Part shown: positions 59,420 to 64,000 of the stretch, piece by piece
Layout: each line of letters begins with the position of its first letter
Numbering within the stretch: position 1 is the stretch's first letter
From: Embiotoca jacksoni
Taxonomy: Eukaryota > Chordata > Actinopteri > Embiotocidae
Length of the DNA: 64,000 bases
NCBI GenBank assembly: GCA_022577435.1
Contig: JAKOON010000011.1
Location: 17,423,802-17,487,801 of the forward strand
Reading direction: 5' to 3'
The notes under the pieces: generated by a model
What the model was told of the DNA's origin: nothing
The model's database searches: none
The model's input: only the letters and a program-made list of their open reading frames with translations
Program-made: the position numbers and the translations under genes

Positions 59420-59635
59420 TATATATAGATATATAATGTACTGTATATACTGTGCATTTTATATTTTTTTTACTGCTATTTACTGCTATTTTATTGCTTT
59501 TCTATTATTATATTTTATTCTATTATTTTATTCTATTATTTCTATTATTATCTTATTGCTTCTGTATGCTGCTGTAGTAAAAAAATTTCCCCTCGGGGAT
59601 TAATAAAGTAAATACCTACCTACCTACCTTTCATC
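59420..59635 (+). repeat. truncated LINE-like 3' end with tandem tail
   Basis: A T/A-rich stretch with repeated CTATTATT units ends in CCCCTCGGGGATTAATAAAG and then a short CTAC tetranucleotide repeat. This arrangement is common for the 3' ends of teleost non-LTR elements. The same AATAAAGT core is at 15335 and 36351. Confidence 0.6.
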
Positions 59636-59775
59636 AACTCTCTAATAGTCTAAAAGCCCACAGTGTCTTTGAGACTGGCTAAAATCCTCATTGTCAGAAG
59701 ATATTATCAGACACCTGACTAAAAATGCTGACGTTAATCGGAAAACAAATCTGTTCCAGGAGGCATATGGCAACC

Positions 59776-59799
59776 AAAAAAAAAAAAAAAAAAAAAAAA
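59776..59799. repeat. A24 homopolymer
   Basis: Simple A run with no associated retroposon body that I recognise. Confidence 0.85.
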
Positions 59800-62700
59800 G
59801 TAGGTCAACCATTAACCAGCTAACACAGCCTTGACTAGAGATTTTCTTCTTGCCCTCCTTCCTCATGAATCCATCTCAAACATCTGATGACAAGCAAAAC
59901 ACTTTGCAATAAAACACAACTGTGTAAATTCTGAAATGAGAAATACCACATTCTTCCTCTTACAAATCAAATGTTGAGCTCATACCCAATAAGATGCATC
60001 TTTATGCACAACACTCACTGCTGGTGCTGCTGCAGCCTTACTTGGTCTGATGTTATCAGCAGCTTGCAGCAAATGTTAACCAACTTTACATTTTAGCATT
60101 TACTATGAGCCTGTCATTGTGACAAGTTGCCATGGTTAAACTAAAGTTACACGAGGTCATATTAAATGGGGAACTTTAGAGTATTATGATTATTTCACAT
60201 GCATTAGATCTATAAAATGTTGGCACTTTGTTTGTCCAGCAGAAAGATAACATGTAAAGGTTAAAGCCCTTTTCAATAACTAAGTCAGTGATTGCAGCAG
60301 AAGCACCTTTTGCTCTCATACAGACTGAAGATGTTTTTGAACTCTGGAAATCTGGATGTGGGATGATACTTTCCAGCCACAATCATTTTCAACAGTTGTG
60401 TTTACATTATCAGAAAAAATATGTCTGAAACATCTCTCCTCCCCACCTACCCAACAGCTGTGTAAAGATTTCAACCTGCACATACGTGTCATTGTCTCTA
60501 TATTTGACATGAAAACCTATCTATATTTAATCAAACCACAAGTTTTATTTCCTGTCATGGGAATTAACCACATGCATGCAGACTTCAGATGTGCTTTTTG
60601 GCGAGAAGACGTCTTGGTGCTGTTGCCCTGAAGAGCTCCGAAGTGAGCGGAGCAAATAAAAGTCTTGCTGAGTGCATGTTGTGGACAGACTGCTATACAG
60701 TCCAGTCCTTCGGTTATTTTTAGCTTGCTGTTGGCCTCTTGCTAGTTTTTCCTTTAGAGCTTCCTCTTTATATGACCATCCATCACAGAGAGATGACCTG
60801 ATCTAGATCTGGTCCTCATGGTGCCATAATACCCTCCTTGATGTCTGTCTTCACTGTGGTTCTGGAATTTTTTTGAAGGCTTTAAATCTATGCTTGCTCT
60901 TAATCTAAAATGTTCTTCAGTAACATCTTGAAACTGTCATGTTGCCTCCTTGCTGTCCCTGCCCATTACTATCTTGACATTTAATACAAAATTATGTTTT
61001 ATTTTTATCGAATTAGAATGAATTTAAGCAAAATTAGATAACTTTATGATTTTAAATGCAATTAGGCAATTGAATCTTAACATAATTACAAGTCTGAATT
61101 AATGAAGCATGTGCATTCTTACACAACAAATGTTTAGCCGTTATAAGCACAGACAAAAAACTGTTTCTTTTAACTGTTTACTAAAACTGAATGAACACCA
61201 AAAAAGTCCGGATTTTTTGTAAACATTGAGGAAACCGGCTCAGTAATCCTCGATTGTCTCAGAGGACTAGTAAATACAGGTGCAGAGCCTTTCAGACGCT
61301 GCAATCCAGCCAGCTTTGCTGATCTGTCTGCTGCCTGACCTTCACTCGTGTCACATTCAGAGGGCGTAAAAAAGAAACAACTCATCCCAGCAGGCTCAGG
61401 CGACCCTTAAGGATTCTGGGTAAAGGAGGAGATCATGTAGGTTTACCACCCTCCTATTTGGATGACTGAATGCAGGTTTAATGGAACAAAATGAGGCAGA
61501 GCAGAATAGTTTTTTCCTGTTTCACTGAATGAATGTTTATGCAGTCATACTGCTCTTAAACAGATTGACATCTCAGCTGCGCAATAACAACATGTGCCAC
61601 CTCTGTAGCACAGGACAACAAGCAGAGCCCTGGATGATTACAGGATTTTTGATCTTTGGACCTCAAAGTGTTCTACTGACTGAGACCTTAATGCAGGTTC
61701 TCACATCAAAAAGAGACAGACCAGCTAGGAAGGAGACAGGAATGCCTTTCGCATGGCTGCCAGTTGGAATACGATGCTAATCCCAGGAAGAGATGATCAT
61801 TTTCTATTTTATGTCTGGGTCATCCATACTGCAAGGTCAGACAGCGCCCATGTCAGCCTGTCTCTCTCTGACAGATGGTTACCTGACATCAGCCACCCGA
61901 GTCAGACGGCCTTAATACTTAATATCAGTGCGCTCACTCTCCTCTTCAGAGTCTTCCCTTACAAACCAAGACATTTCATTTCTCAATCAAAGACAACTAA
62001 CTAAATTCATGTTTCTTTCTAAAGCTGCACACAAAAAAAAAAGAGATAGAAAGAAGCCGGCCATCATGGCACAAGTAACCTTGCTCCAAGGGTAGGCTTT
62101 GTGTTTAGCAAAGGGCTCAGATTGTTCCTCCTGAAAAGGGGACGGCTGCAACACGGAGCACTCGGTAGCAACGTTTGGCCTCTTTTTGCACTGACGATAA
62201 TGACCAAGCAGATTAGGAGGAGACAAGCATTAATGGCCATCTTCCGTGTGGCTACTGTCTTCAGGTTGTCATGGTGAAAACTCCCTGCAAAATAAAATAC
62301 AAAAAAATTCACCAGTCCATTCAAAGCAAAGTGCAGACGGTCTTTTACATGTCCTGCATTTAGGTTTTAATCACGAGCCTCGGAGATATTTGTGTGACCT
62401 TCAAGGATGAAATTTTCACAAAGCAACAAAACAGGGGGCTGGTAAATCCCTCAGCTCGAGCCTGCTGGGTGTGAAGGTTAGATAATGAATACCCTCACAT
62501 AGTCACTCTCTTCATTCCTGTCAACAAAAACCCCAAATGAGCCTTTCATGCAAAAAGCACCAAAAGAAAAAAAACTGTTAGAAAATGTAGTAGTTGGGTG
62601 AGGACAGAAAGCAAGCAGAGAAGCATGTCTCCAGCTCTGAAAGTCTACTGCTCAGCCTTCTTTTAGTATAGTCACCTCACTTGGCTGCTCTCTCCTCTCT

Positions 62701-64000
62701 CTCTCTCGGGGCTGACAGAATTATCTTCTGCATCAGAGCTGAGGCTGGGCCAGTGCTCTACACAGAGGACTCCATTTCACACAGCCAGCCCCACAGTGGC
62801 CAAGGAGACACAGCCAATCACGCTGGAGTATCAGTGGCATGGCCATCCACCATTTTGTGCTCCTCAAGGTCTTTGACTGTCCTGCTCAGCTGAGTGGAGC
62901 TGCTGCCTCTGCTCGCTCTGCTATCTTGTTACACAGATGGAAGTGTTTAACTTTAAGAGCACCGACCTGAGCGAGCAGCTTCCCCTCCTGTCGGTTCCTC
63001 TGCAGACTGTCATGACAGTCAGCAGAAAGCAGAAGTGAGATGTGCGGTTTTGCTCGCTGCAAAGATGGCTACCTATCAGCATCACTTTGCTTCTCTTCAA
63101 AGTCCACAACCTGTCCAGCGTGCCTCAAAACACGGAGCTTTGAATCACCCTGTTGTACGAAACTTTCAAGAAGATATGTGGAATCTTCTGAAGATAAGGA
63201 AATATAGGTGACCCATCATGTTCTTGTCATGTTTTTAGTGCTTTATGATAGAAATGAAATCTTTTTTTTCCCTCTAAACCGAAAAGCATCAAAGACAAAA
63301 CTTGGGGCAACCCTCAGCAACATAATTAAATATTCCATCCAAAAATGATTAAGTGCACAATTTAATTAATAGCCTCAGGCGTGAATATTTTTGCAATTTG
63401 ATATGGGAAGGAATAGGTAGATATATTTGGTTTTCTCTGGAGGTTTCTCCCTTTTGAGCGTCAAGAGAAAAATTCAGAAAAAATAATTCTATTAAGTAGT
63501 GTACACAAGTAGGCTACAGCAAAACAAAACAAATATTAGCTGCTCGTCACACAACACACAAGTATAAACTGTACATGTTCACACACGGAAAAACGTGCTT
63601 GAGTCAGATCTCCCCAAAGTGAAACACATGGGTTGGTGGGCTAAATAAACAACATGAAGAGTCAGGCAAGTGAAGGATGTCCAAGGACAGATCTTGGAGA
63701 GAAACCAGGAAGTCTTTTTCCACAAGGACAATTACTCCAGGAAACCTTACATTCCATGCAGCCTTGTCGTCCGTCTCTCCAAGGAAACCGCTTCCTGACG
63801 TAAATCAATCGTCTGCTGTCTGAATTCTGCATTATCTCAGAAAACTCGTTCAAACAACTGTGAACAAACTACACAGACCAAAGTTTAGCTCTCAAAGAAT
63901 CTAACTAACAAAAAATGGTGTAATTGAGTTTCTAACATATGGGATGTAACTGACACACCTTCCTTGTCACGTCAATCAAACCTAAAACCTTGATTTCACT

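Larger units (their letters stand above)
55731..64000. other. distal upstream region of znf462
   Basis: No gene supported. Repeats inside are listed separately: (CA)n at 57151-57186, an interspersed repeat at 57810-58020, a LINE-like tail at 59588, and an A run at 59776-59799. Two AT-rich, repeat-free intervals (60990-61130 and 63290-63430) look like possible conserved non-coding elements. It could be znf462 intron 1 or intergenic DNA. Confidence 0.5.

Noticed and set aside
1..64000. CRISPR arrays, tRNA, rRNA, prophage or bacterial operons
   Set aside because: Eukaryotic sequence; no spaced direct repeats, no tRNA B-box with a cloverleaf and no ribosome-binding sites were seen.

Overview
The window is eukaryotic nuclear DNA that looks like a ray-finned, probably percomorph, teleost. 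It carries three protein-coding genes with canonical GT-AG introns, long AT-rich intergenic stretches, many (CA)n, (TA)n and homopolymer tracts, and several repeat families I recognise as common in fish (Tc1/mariner relics, palindromic MITEs, LINE tails ending GGGATTAATAAAGT). I assign no species. The gene order klf4 (+), rad23b (-), znf462 (-) matches, as I recall it, the order and relative orientation of human KLF4, RAD23B and ZNF462 on 9q31.

Layout. 1-4100 is non-coding sequence upstream of klf4, with one repeat copy near 2905-3580. 4436-7775 is klf4 on the + strand: five coding exons, 449 residues, three C-terminal Kruppel zinc fingers; its 3'UTR runs to about 8720. 10796-17240 is rad23b on the - strand, convergent with klf4: ten coding exons, 399 residues, UBL-UBA1-XPC-binding-UBA2. 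17400-20400 has no coding gene that I recognise. It holds a CpG-containing module with a palindromic TCTCGCGAGA, a CRE and two CACGTG boxes, followed by good splice signals on the + strand, and a stretch that resembles a conserved non-coding element. 24188-45686 is znf462 on the - strand: twelve coding exons that I joined in a continuous frame of 2540 codons plus stop, with about 35 C2H2-type fingers by eye. One 5.2-kb exon encodes most of the protein. Its 3'UTR probably continues below 24188, perhaps to about 20420. 45727-64000 is 5' of the znf462 coding region (intron or upstream). It contains no gene I can support, three of the four Tc1-like relics, other repeats and possible regulatory DNA.

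As far as family knowledge goes, the three genes are not one pathway. Klf4 is a sequence-specific transcription factor, Rad23b couples nucleotide-excision repair to the proteasome, and Znf462 is a large nuclear zinc-finger protein linked to chromatin and development. Their shared position reads as ancient linkage, perhaps held together by regulatory DNA in the gaps. All exon joins were made by eye from splice signals, frame continuity and remembered vertebrate orthologues; no alignment or transcript data were available. I found no CRISPR array, tRNA or rRNA, and nothing I can defend as a new biological system. The best leads are the putative + strand transcript at 18 kb, the 182-codon ORF at 20752, and details of gene architecture.
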